Positions 1 to 8,769 of a DNA stretch of 53,084 nucleotides are shown here, piece after piece. Source of the DNA: Desulfobacterales bacterium. Its GTDB lineage: Bacteria; Desulfobacterota; Desulfobacteria; Desulfobacterales; SpSt-501. Under the pieces are notes generated by a model. It saw nothing but the letters and a program-made list of their open reading frames with translations, searched no databases and was not told where the DNA came from. The translations under genes were made by a program, and so were the position numbers. The DNA lies in assembly GCA_030834695.1 (NCBI GenBank), contig JAUQXK010000041.1:1-53084 (forward strand), read 5' to 3'. How positions within the stretch are numbered: the first letter of the stretch is position 1; each line of letters starts with the position of its first letter.

Positions 1-43
1 TCATAACCAGCCGCCGGGACCGGATCGATCCCGGCGGCTGGTT
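1..43 (-). terminator. Hairpin terminator after the selenocytochrome operon
   Basis: A perfect 15-bp inverted repeat (AACCAGCCGCCGGGA at 5-19, complement at 29-43, 9-base loop) begins three bases beyond the cytochrome stop codon. It is placed to end the minus-strand operon that starts near 4580. The bases following the stem on that strand run off the window, so a U-tract cannot be checked. Confidence 0.7.
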
Positions 44-45
44 GT

Positions 46-2157
46 TTATTGCGGCTTGTATCCCATGGGCAGTTTCTTGAAGCGGCCGCCGTGAATGATC
101 GGATCGCCTTTGTAGCCCAAGCCCTTGAAGTCGATGTAGTCGGTCTTTCCGATCAGGTGGCTGACGTCCCGGCCCTTGCCGGCCATGAAGCTGAAGTCGG
201 TGCCTTTCTGAGCGATCTTCTTGAAGTCCACGTTCTTGTTGTCCTGGTGGCAGCGGTTGCAGGTGAGCTCGCCCTTCAGGCTTTCGTGGCACTGCACGCA
301 GGAGAGCGCCATGTCGGCCGGCATCACCTCGTGCTCGATGCCCCAGTACATGCGAGTGTTGACCCACTTGTACTTGCCGCTGTACGCCAGATGAGCTGCC
401 TGCATGCCGGTGGTGTAGGCTTTCTGCCAGTCCAGGTGTTTCCAGTAGGCGGTCGTGTCTTCCTTGTTTTTGGGGAACAGGTGCGGCACCATGATGTGGC
501 GGTGTTCGAGATCCACTGCGTTGACGCCCTCCATAAACTTGAACGGTGAGATCTTGGAGCCGGGGTCCTTGATCGAGCCCACTGGCTCGGTCAGGTTGAG
601 GTAGGCCGTGTCGGGGTCCACCTTGTCGCCTAAGAGCACGCGCTTCATGGAGCCATTGTACCAGGTGTAGATCGGCTTGCCGGATTCGACCCAGACAAAC
701 TCGCCCTTCATCCAGTTGTAGTCCTCCATGCCGTACTTGTCCTTCTTGGGCTTGCGGCTCTTGTCACCGGCCTTGGACCAGTCCCAGGAAACCACCGTCG
801 GCTTGCATTTGGCATACACCGGCGAATGGCAGGTGTTGCAGGCGATGGTTTCGGCGTGTTTGTTCAGATGATGGATCAGTAACCCCTCGCCATAATGCGG
901 CTGTTCGCCGTGGCAGCGCTCGCAAGTGAAGCCGCCCTCGGACACCGGCACCGAGGTGCTGCGGCCGGCGATCTTGTGGTTGCGGGTGCGGTGGCATTCC
1001 GAACACTGAAAGTCATAGCCACCCATGTGGACGTCGCAGCTGCGCTCGGGGTCGAGCAGCTGGCGGGACATGTCCGCGTGCTTGACGGCCTCTCCGCCGC
1101 CGCCGTTGAAATGGCATTCGCCGCAGGTCATGCGGCTGGAGCGGCCCACACTCTTGGCCACCTGGACCAAATCCACCTTGGGGTCGGGCATGCCGGCCTC
1201 GGTCGGCACTTTCCTGTAGGTTCCGGTCCGGTCGTGGCAGACCAGGCAGTCGATCTTGGTCATGTCGGTAAAATCAAAGGTTTCGTCTCGATAGCCGTAT
1301 CCGGCGTGGCAACTGGTGCAACGAGCCTCGTTGCTGTGGATGCTCACTCAGAAATTGTTCACGGCCGAAGTTGCCTTGCCGTGCTCGACGTGCTTGCTGC
1401 GATTGAGGGTGTAGGGCGACGGTCCCTTCCACAGCCAGTGGGCGGTCTTGAGCATGTCCTCCCCGGCAGCCTTGTGGCAACGCAGGCACTCCTGGGTCAC
1501 CTGGGTCGGCTCGGGCTTTTCCGGCAGCTTCACCAGTTCCTTGTGGTCCGGCACGTTCTTGCGGTGGCAGCCCAGGCAGTCGGTCGGGCCCTTCTGCATC
1601 TCCTGGTGGCAGCCGGTGCACTGCTGGTGAAAGGCGGCTTTCAAACCGAGGCGTTCGGGCTGGTCCGAACGGAAGGCCTCTTGATGGCAGGCCGAACAGC
1701 GTGTGGTCTCCTTGGCCTTGGCATCCAGGGGTCGGCGATGATGGCAAAGCGCGCAGTCCTTGAGCTGGGACGCATGCTTGCTGTGCTTGAAGCGCACCGG
1801 GCCGTAGAGGTCCTCGGTCTTCTTGATGATGGGGCTGTCCAGCAGAAAATAGCTGTTGGTGATGTCTTTGATCCCCAGTCCGGTCTCCCGCAGCCGCATC
1901 TGCCGGCACAGATCGCACTCCTCCATGACGGCCTCGACGAATGGGACAAACTCCTGCGCCCGCTTCTTGGCGGCCTCCTGGTCCGGGGCGGTCCATGGTG
2001 TCGCGCTGGTTTGTGGCGGCGCCGGAATTTTCTCGGCGCCCTCGGCCGCCGCGACCGCCTCCGAAGGCGATGGGACGCCGCCTTGGAACCCGATCAGGCC
2101 GCCGATCGCCGCTATCGCCGTTAGAAGCGCAATGGCTAGTGACAACCGCTTGGTCAT
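46..2157 (-). CDS. Selenocysteine-containing multihaem cytochrome c, octahaem tetrathionate reductase (OTR) family; TGA at 1348-1350 read as Sec
   Basis: Reading through the TGA at codon 270 gives 703 residues. Residues ~1-27 form a signal peptide or anchor, so the protein is periplasmic. Four CXXCH motifs (CALCH, CSACH, CTGCH, CLGCH) make a c3/c7-like front module. Nine more follow, from CLRCH to CNRCH, thirteen in all. From CLRCH on the protein resembles the OTR family as I remember it, where the pattern is NNF-C followed by RCTSCH; here that Cys is the TGA (AVNNF-U-VSI). Frame and haem spacing continue unbroken. A 7-bp hairpin lies 18 bases after the TGA, and no ribosome-binding site precedes the next codon (GTG). 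The start at 2157 has AGGAGG upstream and overlaps the NrfD gene by ATGA, so the two are translationally coupled. The electrons probably pass between the quinone-linked NrfD/HybA partners and a periplasmic substrate, perhaps a sulfur oxyanion. The alternative is a gene split by a nonsense mutation. Confidence 0.82.
1318..1334 (-). promoter_or_regulatory. Candidate bacterial SECIS hairpin for Sec at 1348-1350
   Basis: The mRNA just after the UGA folds as GCAACGA-GGC-UCGUUGC: a perfect 7-bp stem with a GGC loop. The loop starts 20 bases after the UGA, inside the range known for bacterial SECIS elements, and has G in the first loop positions, as SelB recognition requires. For comparison, the E. 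coli fdhF loop (AGGUCU) begins 17 bases after its UGA. The hairpin lies within coding sequence for the next CXXCH region, as expected for an in-gene SECIS. Confidence 0.72.
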
Positions 2158-3359
2158 GCGGACACCTCCTGTCCTGGTCTGTTCAAGACCGGTAAATACG
2201 TTACGAGAAAGCGGTAGAGAAACATCAGACCGGCGATGAAACCGACGGTGATCAGAATCTCCGTAATCGACGGGAAGTAATAATTTTCGCTGACCGGCGG
2301 GCGGTAGCCGACGACGAACACGTTGACCCGGTTGAGCAGCACGCCGCCGACGATCAGCGTGCAGGCCGTGAACAGCCAGCGGCGCGAGCGGCGCACCGCG
2401 GGCGAAAGCAGCAAGACCCAGGGCACGATCACTCCGAAAATCATTTCCACCAAGAAAGAATTGGTCTGGGCCGTGCCGTCCAACAGATAGACGTAGGTGC
2501 CCCGAATCACCATGTCCCCGATTTTCAACGCGAGGTAGCTCCCCAGCAGAAAAATGGTGATGCGCGTCAGCGGCGAGAGGACCTGCATTTCCGGGTCGAG
2601 CTTCAGCGAGGTGGTGGCGAGCGTGGTTTCGAACACCACCATGGGGTAGCCGACCGCGACGGCCGAGGTCAGAAACAAGAGCGGTAAAATCGGCGTGTAC
2701 CAGAGCGGGTGCACTTTGGTGGGTGCAATCAGCATCAGCGAGCCCAGGCTCGACTGGTGCATGCAGGAGAGCACGACACCGGCGATGATGAAGAGCCACA
2801 TCAGTTTGGAGAGGAGCGTGTCGGCCAGGCTGAGCAGAGTCTCCGCCACCCCGTTGAGGGCGGAGAGCAGCCCGGGCAGGTTCACGCGCCCCTTGAAGCG
2901 CTCCACCACGATGGGGATGAATTCGATGTAGAGCACGTTCAGGTAAAACATCACGCACATGGCCACTTCGAACAAAACCGAATGAAAGTTCCAGTAGACC
3001 ATCGGCTTCCAAATGGCCCAGGAGCGGCCGATGTCCACGATCAAACCCAGAACGACAAAAGTGTACCCCAGCATGGCGGTCAGAAGGGCCGGCCGTGCGA
3101 CGGGCTCATAATAGTGGCGGCCGAGGATGTGCGCCAGGAAGGCGGTGGTGAAGCCGCCGGCGGCGAGGGCCACGCCCGAAGCGACATCCACCCCGATCCA
3201 AATCCCCCAAGGGCGGGCGGTGCTCAGGTTGGACACGTAGCCGATGCCGCCGATGAATCGTGCCAGCACCGCTGCGGCACCGGCAGCCATTAGAATCGCC
3301 AGCACCAGAACTCCGGGGCTCCAGAACTTCGCCCGCATCGGGGCGGCATGGGCGCTCAT
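2154..3359 (-). CDS. NrfD/HybB-family integral membrane subunit
   Basis: A 401-residue polytopic protein with about ten hydrophobic segments, spread from residue ~15 to the C-terminus. Its length and pattern fit HybB-type members of the NrfD/PsrC family, which bind menaquinone in the cytoplasmic membrane and pair with a periplasmic four-cluster Fe-S protein. Here that partner is the upstream HybA-like gene. AAGGAGG precedes the start, and the ATG overlaps the stop of the upstream gene by ATGA; the same overlap links it to the cytochrome downstream. All three products are therefore likely made in fixed proportion and form a membrane complex that exchanges electrons between the quinone pool and the multihaem cytochrome. 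The direction of electron flow cannot be read from the sequence. Confidence 0.9.
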   Translation of the reverse strand: MSAHAAPMRAKFWSPGVLVLAILMAAGAAAVLARFIGGIGYVSNLSTARPWGIWIGVDVASGVALAAGGFTTAFLAHILGRHYYEPVARPALLTAMLGYTFVVLGLIVDIGRSWAIWKPMVYWNFHSVLFEVAMCVMFYLNVLYIEFIPIVVERFKGRVNLPGLLSALNGVAETLLSLADTLLSKLMWLFIIAGVVLSCMHQSSLGSLMLIAPTKVHPLWYTPILPLLFLTSAVAVGYPMVVFETTLATTSLKLDPEMQVLSPLTRITIFLLGSYLALKIGDMVIRGTYVYLLDGTAQTNSFLVEMIFGVIVPWVLLLSPAVRRSRRWLFTACTLIVGGVLLNRVNVFVVGYRPPVSENYYFPSITEILITVGFIAGLMFLYRFLVTYLPVLNRPGQEVSA

Positions 3360-4276
3360 GGTTGTCCTCCTTTTTCACGGGTGTCGCGGTCGCCCTTGTT
3401 GCGGAAGGCCCACATGACGCCGCTCAGCATGCCGAAGAGCACGATCGGCGACCACATGTAGCTGAACAGGGAGCTCTGAATCGACTCGGCCAGCTGAGTC
3501 AGGGGCCGGTGCGGCACGTCGATGAAGCCGACCCGGTCGAAGGGCACCCCGGAAAGGTACAGCCAGGACGTCCCTCCGGCCTCGTGCTCACCGTAGACGC
3601 GGTCGACGTAACTGGCAGGGTTGCTCTTGATCCTGTTTCTGGCGATCTTCAATAGCGTACTGCGGCGGCCGAAGGTAATGGCTTCGACCGGGCAAATTTC
3701 CGCGCAGCCAGGCCGTTTGCCCTCCTTCTCGACCCGCTCGTAGCAGAAGGTGCACTTCATCACGCGCGGGGTGATCGGATCGCGGTATTCGTAGGCCGGA
3801 ATTTCGAACGGGCAGGCCACCATGCAGTAGCGGCAGCCGATGCATTTGGTCACATCGTAGTGCACGGCCCCGTTTTCCTTCTTGGTCAATGCGCCCACGA
3901 TGCACGCCGAGGCGCAGGCCGGATCCTGGCAGTGCATGCACTGGACCTTCACGAAGGTGGGAACGAGCTGATCGCGCTCGTCCCGCCGACCCGGGTAGTA
4001 GCGGTTGATCACTGTATAGGTGCGTTCGTCCGGCCGGCGCTTCTTGTCCAGTACGGTCAGGTCGTCGAAGGGCTGCTCGGGCGCGGGCAGGCGGTTGACC
4101 GTCTGACAGCCCTGCTCGCATTTGCGGCAGCCGATGCAGCGAGTGAGATCGACCAGGCACCCCTGGGGATCCGCCGGTGCCCGCGACTGCCACGCCTCGG
4201 CAGGGCGGGTGGACGCAGCGACGCCCGCTCCTGCAGCTCCCGCCACCTTGAAAAACCCTCGTCGGCTCAATTGCAT
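3356..4276 (-). CDS. HybA-like periplasmic four-cluster ferredoxin subunit with Tat signal and C-terminal anchor
   Basis: 306 residues from the ATG at 4276, which has AAGGGAG eight bases upstream; a longer reading to 4348 lacks this support and would bury the signal. Residues 4-10 are a twin-arginine motif (SRRGFFK) followed by a hydrophobic stretch. Four Cys groups follow ([39 protein letters not shown] plus CAEIC), the set that holds four [4Fe-4S] clusters in HybA/NrfC/DmsB-type proteins. A hydrophobic segment near residues 270-292 would anchor it beside the NrfD partner. It is the electron wire between the membrane quinone site and the multihaem cytochrome. It is second in the operon, after the TusA-like gene, and overlaps the next gene. 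Confidence 0.9.
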   Translation of the reverse strand: MQLSRRGFFKVAGAAGAGVAASTRPAEAWQSRAPADPQGCLVDLTRCIGCRKCEQGCQTVNRLPAPEQPFDDLTVLDKKRRPDERTYTVINRYYPGRRDERDQLVPTFVKVQCMHCQDPACASACIVGALTKKENGAVHYDVTKCIGCRYCMVACPFEIPAYEYRDPITPRVMKCTFCYERVEKEGKRPGCAEICPVEAITFGRRSTLLKIARNRIKSNPASYVDRVYGEHEAGGTSWLYLSGVPFDRVGFIDVPHRPLTQLAESIQSSLFSYMWSPIVLFGMLSGVMWAFRNKGDRDTREKGGQP

Positions 4277-4301
4277 CTGAATTCTCCCTTGCTTTGCCTT
4301 G

Positions 4302-4565
4302 TCATTCGGTTGCGCCTTGGATCGAGTCAGTCTCTGCGTGTCGATCAATCTTCAGCCGGTGCACGCTGAGCCGGTAGCTCCGGGAACCGCGGTGCTGCCG
4401 GAACCTGAGATCCGGGCGGCTGTTGATCAGAAGAACGATATTGTCGGCCACATCGGGATCGGATACGATAATGGTCAGATCTTCTCCCGGTTCAAGCCGC
4501 GTGAGTGCCTCGTTGCATTGGATCACGCAGACCGGCCAAACTATATCTCTTAGATTGATTTCCAT
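4302..4565 (-). CDS. TusA/SirA-fold small protein with altered Cys motif
   Basis: 87 residues from the ATG at 4565, preceded by GGAGGGG; an in-frame ATG five codons upstream lies before that ribosome-binding site and is less likely. The N-terminal pattern (beta strand MEINLRD, then [12 protein letters not shown], then a second strand and helix) matches the TusA/SirA/YedF fold. The usual first CPxP cysteine is replaced by Trp, with Cys three and seven residues further on. Canonical TusA relays sulfane sulfur through that cysteine, so classical sulfur transfer is doubtful here, although a shifted Cys could serve. It is the first gene of the cytochrome operon, directly behind the sigma-54 promoter, which links the operon to sulfur chemistry or to a partner-binding role. 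Confidence 0.72.
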   Translation of the reverse strand: MEINLRDIVWPVCVIQCNEALTRLEPGEDLTIIVSDPDVADNIVLLINSRPDLRFRQHRGSRSYRLSVHRLKIDRHAETDSIQGATE

Positions 4566-4582
4566 CGGACTCCCCTCCATTC

Positions 4583-4598
4583 AGCAATAAACCTGCCA
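4583..4598 (-). promoter_or_regulatory. Sigma-54 promoter of the TusA/HybAB/selenocytochrome operon
   Basis: On the minus strand the sequence is TGGCAGGTTTATTGCT, with the invariant GG and GC ten bases apart as in the -24/-12 consensus TGGCACG-N4-TTGCW. It would start transcription near 4572, just ahead of the TusA-like gene. A sigma-54 activator gene is divergent, and palindromes lie 80-140 bases upstream. Confidence 0.85.
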
Positions 4599-4679
4599 CC
4601 CATAAAAGTTCCTTAAAAAAAGCTAACTATTTGGTTTAAAATGAATAAATAAAAATTGATAAAACGCTGTGAGCGGTAT

Positions 4680-4720
4680 ATATGTTTAAACAGCCTAAAC
4701 ATATGCTTAAACGATTAAGC
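4680..4720. promoter_or_regulatory. Paired palindromes, probable activator-binding sites
   Basis: ATATGTTTA at 4680-4688 and its exact complement TAAACATAT at 4696-4704 flank a 7-base spacer. Immediately after comes GCTTAA-ACGA-TTAAGC (4705-4720). The pair lies in the AT-rich gap between the sigma-54 promoter and the divergent activator gene, at the distance expected of enhancer sites for a sigma-54 activator. Binding by the 4777 product is inference. Confidence 0.65.
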
Positions 4721-4776
4721 TATTTTTATCTCCCACTGTTCAAAGGTGAAGAGAAGAATTATGAAAGCAGGACGAC

Positions 4777-6156
4777 ATGAAAGACACTGACTTAAGCCAG
4801 CACTGGCACCGGATCCTCAATACCATGAACGAAGGGCTCATGCTGGTCGGCCCCGAGGGCTCCATCCTGATGGTCAACCGGTCTTTCGAGCAGCTTACCG
4901 GGTACAGTTCCGAAGAGGTCATCGGGCGCTCCTGCAAACTGATCGGATGCGACGCCTGCGAATCGATGCTCACCTGCGACGATATGGGATGGTGCAAGCT
5001 TTTTCATCCGGATCAGGTGGAATTGCGCCGCTGTCGATGCGGCATCATCCGCAAGGACGGAAGCCTACTGCCAGCCCTCAAGAATGCATCCGTGCTGAGG
5101 GACGAGGCGGGGAACGTGATGGGTGCCGTGGAAACTATTACGGATCTCAGCGAAATTGACCGGCTGGACCAGAAGGTCGAAGTGCTGGCGCGCCAGCTGG
5201 GCGACTGCGAGCACCTCGGGATCATCGGGGCGTCCCCCGCCATGAAGAAGGTGTTTCAGCTCATTGAAAGGGCGGCCCACAGCGATTCGCCCATCATTAT
5301 TTTCGGCGAGAGCGGCACCGGCAAAGAACTCGTGGCAAGGGCCATCCATGAGCAGGGCCGGAGAAAAAGCGGCCCCTACGTGCAGCTCAATTGCGCCGCC
5401 TTGAATGCCGACCTGCTGGAGAGCGAACTGTTCGGCCACATTAAAGGTGCCTTCACCGGAGCCTATCGGCACCGCATGGGACGCTTCGAGGCGGCCCATG
5501 GGGGGGACCTCTTTTTGGACGAGATCGGCGACATTCCGCTCTCCGTCCAGGTGAAACTCTTAAGGGTTCTGGAAACCCAGCAGTTCGAACGGGTCGGCGA
5601 CCACCACCCGGTCAGCGTCGATGTGCGCATCATCTCGGCCACCAATAAAAATCTGCTGGAGATGATTGCCCAAAAGCAGTTCCGCGAAGACCTGTTCTTC
5701 CGCATCAACGTGATTCCCATCTACCTGCCGCCGCTGCGCCAGCGCAAGGAAGACCTTCCCATTCTTGTCAGCAGCTTCATCCAGCGCCTGCAGCGCATCA
5801 CCGGCAAGGGCATCAACGGGTTGACCCCGAGCGCCCTGATGCTGTTTATGGATTATTCCTGGCCGGGAAACGTGCGCGAGTTGAAAAGCGTGCTCGAGTA
5901 TGCGTTCGTCATCGCCGAATCCGGTTTGGTCGACGTCGAGCATTTGCCCCCGCAATTTGCTCAAGGCGACGCAGCGGCGGCGCGCGGCATGTCCCCGGCC
6001 GACGGCTCCACGGAAAAAACCGCGCTGATCGAGGCCCTGCGCCGGACCAACGGCAACCAAACCCAGGCGGCCCGCCTGCTCGGCATCAACCGGGTCACGG
6101 TTTGGAACCGCATGCGCAAGTACGGCGTTGATCTAAAAAAAGTACTGCAAGCATAA
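4777..6156 (+). CDS. Sigma-54-dependent transcriptional activator with Cys-rich PAS domain
   Basis: 459 residues: an N-terminal PAS domain (~5-125), an AAA+ domain (~150-380) with Walker A GESGTGKE near residue 177 and the sigma-54 contact loop GAFTGA near 224, and a C-terminal Fis-type helix-turn-helix (~415-455). It has no receiver domain, so the PAS domain itself is the likely sensor. Residues ~50-90 contain seven cysteines (within GRSCK, GCDAC, LTCDD, GWCKL, RRCRC), an arrangement that could bind a metal or Fe-S centre or respond to thiol oxidation. It is divergent from the selenocytochrome operon, whose sigma-54 promoter it most likely activates through the palindromes at 4680-4720. Confidence 0.93.
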   Translation: MKDTDLSQHWHRILNTMNEGLMLVGPEGSILMVNRSFEQLTGYSSEEVIGRSCKLIGCDACESMLTCDDMGWCKLFHPDQVELRRCRCGIIRKDGSLLPALKNASVLRDEAGNVMGAVETITDLSEIDRLDQKVEVLARQLGDCEHLGIIGASPAMKKVFQLIERAAHSDSPIIIFGESGTGKELVARAIHEQGRRKSGPYVQLNCAALNADLLESELFGHIKGAFTGAYRHRMGRFEAAHGGDLFLDEIGDIPLSVQVKLLRVLETQQFERVGDHHPVSVDVRIISATNKNLLEMIAQKQFREDLFFRINVIPIYLPPLRQRKEDLPILVSSFIQRLQRITGKGINGLTPSALMLFMDYSWPGNVRELKSVLEYAFVIAESGLVDVEHLPPQFAQGDAAAARGMSPADGSTEKTALIEALRRTNGNQTQAARLLGINRVTVWNRMRKYGVDLKKVLQA

Positions 6157-6157
6157 T

Positions 6158-6260
6158 GGCTTCGTAAATAGCCCAATCTCTGCGTTACGCTTCATCCCGT
6201 TGCCGCTGCGGCGTACGGCCAGTACGCCGCGCGGCGCGAGATTTGCGCGCGGCTTGAAGG
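6158..6260. repeat. Dispersed intergenic repeat with strong hairpin
   Basis: The stretch starting GCTTCGTAAATAGCC just after the activator gene contains GCGGCGTAC-GGCCA-GTACGCCGC (6208-6230), a perfect 9-bp stem. From memory, very similar 'GCTTCGTAAA...GCGGCGTAC' elements recur between genes in Desulfobacterota genomes. It may also act as a transcription stop for the activator gene. Confidence 0.5.
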
Positions 6261-6429
6261 CCTGTTCGATCTCAAGCCGGTGCAGGCGGATCCGCCGGCC
6301 AGGGCCAGGGTTCTCTCAAGCCTGACCTGCGATTGCTGCGGCGAAGCGGTTATGGAGAGCCGTTTGCAAGCGTACCGAAGCCGTCGGTTGTGTATCGCCT
6401 GCTTCAGCGCACAGCCTGCTGACACATAA
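6238..6429 (+). pseudogene. C-terminal remnant of an FmdE-like/zinc-finger protein
   Basis: One frame ending at TAA 6427-6429 reads EICARLEGLFDLKPVQ, then a CDCCGEAV and CIACF pair, a treble-clef or zinc-ribbon end like that of FmdE-family proteins (formylmethanofuran dehydrogenase subunit E). No start codon or N-terminal domain is present, and the frame merges upstream into the repeat at 6158-6260. It reads as a decayed gene tail. The family assignment rests on the two CxxC pairs only. Confidence 0.45.
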
Positions 6430-6573
6430 AAAAGGTTATAGCGTAATGTCGTGCACGTTGCGGATTGATCAGCTATCTATAGTTGCATAATGCACGTCTA
6501 TTCCCTGGAGCCGTGCGCTGATAAATACGGATTATACCTTCTTTTCAAAAGGTTATCGTCAGTCATCCCGTGC

Positions 6574-6589
6574 TGGCATGGTGATTGCT
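6574..6589 (+). promoter_or_regulatory. Sigma-54 promoter upstream of the GAF gene
   Basis: TGGCATGGTGATTGCT on the plus strand, with GG and GC spaced by ten bases as in the consensus. The predicted start is near 6600, leaving a leader of about 180 bases before the GAF gene. Apart from the promoter, 6430-6781 holds no convincing gene. Confidence 0.8.
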
Positions 6590-6781
6590 CAATTGTTGTA
6601 TGTGAGCAGGCTTTCGCCCTTTTCGCTCCAGTTCCATCGATCCGGAAACGGACCCTGGATTAACTGAACCACCACAGTCCTCATCCTCCTTCTCACATCA
6701 ACGGCGAGCTCCGATCGATACAAAAGTTCTCCGGCCGATCCAGCCGGTTTGACCCTAACCACCATCCCAAAGGAGGACGGC

Positions 6782-7402
6782 ATGGAAAAGCATTCGATGC
6801 ATTATGCAACCCTGCTGAAGGTGACCGAGGCCATATCGATGAGCAAAGACCCTGAGGACGTCGTCGTGACCACGGTGGAAGCCGTAAAAACTGCACTAAA
6901 AGCCAAAGGGGCGGCCCTATTGCTGGTCAATCAGAAGTCACATGAACTGGAGCTGGCCGCCGCCAACGGCCTGAGCCGCGAATACCTCGAAAAAGGACCG
7001 CTCAGCGCCGTCAAGTCGATCGCCGAATCCCTTCAGAAAGGGCCGGTGGCCATTTACGACGTCGGCGACGACCCGCGCATTCAGTATCCTCAGGAAGCCC
7101 GAAAAGAAGGCATCGCTTCCATTCTGTCGGTGCCGATTGCGATTCACGGCCAGGTGATCGGGTCGCTGCGGGTTTACACTGCCGAACCATGGGAATTCAC
7201 CATCGACGATGTCAATCTGGTTCAAGCGGTGGCTCAGATCGCCGGGATGGCGATTGACATGGCCCGGCTTTCCCGGGGCTATAAACACAGCATCGAAATC
7301 CTCAAATCGATGCGGGACCCGAAACAGCGCAAGTCAACCAAACGAACGCCCTACGAGGGGGTTCCGGTGAGTGTTCCAGGAAGCCGGGCGACGACCGGCT
7401 AG
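6782..7402 (+). CDS. GAF-domain protein
   Basis: 206 residues from the ATG at 6782, which is preceded by AAAGGAGG. Residues ~10-165 form one GAF domain (a motif like VTEAISMSKDPEDVV, then a KGAALLLVN strand, SVPI and GSLRVY). GAF domains bind small ligands, nucleotides or haem and usually sense. There is no attached output domain; the last ~40 residues are basic and look disordered. It would therefore act through a partner or by buffering a ligand. It is expressed from its own sigma-54 promoter, and its stop overlaps the end of the convergent NifX gene by four bases. Confidence 0.8.
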   Translation: MEKHSMHYATLLKVTEAISMSKDPEDVVVTTVEAVKTALKAKGAALLLVNQKSHELELAAANGLSREYLEKGPLSAVKSIAESLQKGPVAIYDVGDDPRIQYPQEARKEGIASILSVPIAIHGQVIGSLRVYTAEPWEFTIDDVNLVQAVAQIAGMAIDMARLSRGYKHSIEILKSMRDPKQRKSTKRTPYEGVPVSVPGSRATTG

Positions 7403-7908
7403 TTGAATCTGCGTTCCATGGAAAAGCCGCAGGCGGGGCACTTCAGTTTGAAGCAAGGCAGGCCGGAATCGTCGTCGGTCTGGTGTCCGCAATGCCGGCA
7501 GAAACAATATCCGGCGGGTTTCCGGCCGGCATCCGTACCGAGAGTCTTCTCGCCGGAGCGCATGGAGACCGTCGCCCGCGGATCATCCGTTTCAGGGAGG
7601 CATCCCGCAGCGGGAAGGTGGGCGCTGATTTTGCCGGATTGGCCGGTAACGCTGACCATGCCGGCGGCTTCCAACAATGGTCTGGCGTTGGGGCCCACGC
7701 TGCCCGTGACGAGTTTGTCGATGCCCAGCCGGATGAGCGTTTCCGCCGCCTGGACACCAGCGCCGCCGGCGGAGGCGGCGCCGGGATTCGGTACCACGCG
7801 GACTGCACCGCTTCCGGACTCAACGACCAGAAAGTTTTTGCATCGGCCCAAAGCCGGCTCGATATAGTCCTGGATGCTGGTCCCGTTGGTGCTGAAAGCC
7901 GTTTTCAA
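7399..7908 (-). CDS. NifX/NafY-family protein fused to a C-terminal zinc ribbon
   Basis: 169 residues starting at TTG 7908 with an AGAGGTG ribosome-binding site. Residues ~1-105 have the dinitrogenase iron-molybdenum cofactor-binding fold seen in NifX, NafY and NifB tails (PALGRCKNFLVV strand, a Gly/Ala-rich helix AGGAGVQAAE, then VTGSVGPNARPLLEAAG). The C-terminus has CFCRHC and CPAC pairs, a rubredoxin-like zinc ribbon or redox-metal site. NifX-type domains carry Fe-S or FeMo-type cluster precursors, and the added ribbon suggests metal hand-off or partner docking. It shares the gap at 7909-7954 with the divergent small gene at 7955. Other NifX proteins occur at 12379, 12818, 47309 and 50012. 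Confidence 0.82.
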   Translation of the reverse strand: MKTAFSTNGTSIQDYIEPALGRCKNFLVVESGSGAVRVVPNPGAASAGGAGVQAAETLIRLGIDKLVTGSVGPNARPLLEAAGMVSVTGQSGKISAHLPAAGCLPETDDPRATVSMRSGEKTLGTDAGRKPAGYCFCRHCGHQTDDDSGLPCFKLKCPACGFSMERRFN

Positions 7909-7954
7909 AGCACACCTCTAAACGCCGTTTGGTTACAAGAAAGAGAGGGCCGTC

Positions 7955-8218
7955 ATGTATGCGATCATTTTTGACGAGCACGACTTGGGAAAACCCGCGA
8001 AAAAAGTCACCTCCGTTCATCGGACACGGGACAGCGCCGAAACCGAACTCAGCGAACACAGAAAAACCCACGGGAAAAAAGTTGAAGAATGCAATATGCG
8101 CGTCGTCTGGGTCGAGAAAAAAATCAAAACCGGGGATTCGGTGACCCCCGCTCAGTTCGAAACCTGGCGTCCGGGGGAACCGGTTCCGGAAGGTGAAACC
8201 CACGCGGACGAAGACTGA
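7955..8218 (+). CDS. Small hypothetical protein, 87 aa
   Basis: The ATG at 7955 follows GAGAGGG. The product is highly charged and soluble (MYAIIFDEHDLGKPAKK start, many Lys and Glu, a VVWVEKKI strand, acidic C-terminus), with no signal peptide or membrane segment and no family I recognise. It is divergent from the NifX-zinc ribbon gene, with which it may share regulation. It was accepted because of its ribosome-binding site and because no opposing gene covers it. Confidence 0.6.
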   Translation: MYAIIFDEHDLGKPAKKVTSVHRTRDSAETELSEHRKTHGKKVEECNMRVVWVEKKIKTGDSVTPAQFETWRPGEPVPEGETHADED

Positions 8219-8325
8219 AACCCATTACCGCCGCTGGCTGGCATCACCACCGCGTGATGGTCGGGCGGCCGCCCGCAGGATCACGACCTGAGACGCCGTT
8301 TTTTCATACCCTGATGGAGCCTCCC

Positions 8326-8691
8326 CTATTTCACGAGCCGCAAATGACACTTCTTGCTGCGCCATTCATCGAATGCCTCCAGATGCGACAGCAGATCCCG
8401 GCACTCTAATCTCAAGAACTTCAAGTTGCAGATGCTGGAGGGCGACACGCGATCGCAATAAAAGTGGAAAATGCTTCCCTGCTCGTGGCAACCGATGCTT
8501 TTCAACAGCGCCACCAGCCGCTCCGCCGTAGCCGGGTAATCCTCGATGTCCAGAGGCTGGGCGATGATATCGGCGGCGAGTTGCTTGATCTCGCGATAAA
8601 CTTGAAAATGCGTGGCCACGGCTTTATCGGTGCAATGCAGCGCATTCTCCCATCGTCTTCCAAGTTCCTCGACCGATAATTTCTCATTCAT
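8326..8691 (-). CDS. Hypothetical protein, 121 aa
   Basis: A mostly helical, soluble protein (MNEKLSVEELGRRWENAL start, then IKQLAADIIAQPLDIEDYP) with five cysteines scattered through it; no recognised domain. It lies downstream of the seleno-HdrD gene on the same strand but beyond a strong hairpin (8726-8758), so it may be only partly co-transcribed. No function is proposed. Confidence 0.55.
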   Translation of the reverse strand: MNEKLSVEELGRRWENALHCTDKAVATHFQVYREIKQLAADIIAQPLDIEDYPATAERLVALLKSIGCHEQGSIFHFYCDRVSPSSICNLKFLRLECRDLLSHLEAFDEWRSKKCHLRLVK

Positions 8692-8725
8692 TTTGCAGTG
8701 CGGAAATCATCCGGACGATCCCGTC

Positions 8726-8758
8726 GGCCGGAGAGCACCGATCGAGGTGCCTCCGGCC
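8726..8758 (-). terminator. Hairpin after the seleno-HdrD gene
   Basis: GGCCGGAG-A-GCACC (8726-8739) pairs with GGTGC-CTCCGGCC (8746-8758) around a 6-base loop, with one bulged A. It lies 11 bases beyond the stop at 8770. No U-run follows, so it may be a stabilising or partial terminator. Confidence 0.55.
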
Positions 8759-8769
8759 TCAACCGGGCG

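Noticed and set aside
6589-6783. Short minus-strand frame before the GAF gene
   Set aside because: It has no clear ribosome-binding site, overlaps the GAF gene's promoter leader and resembles no protein.
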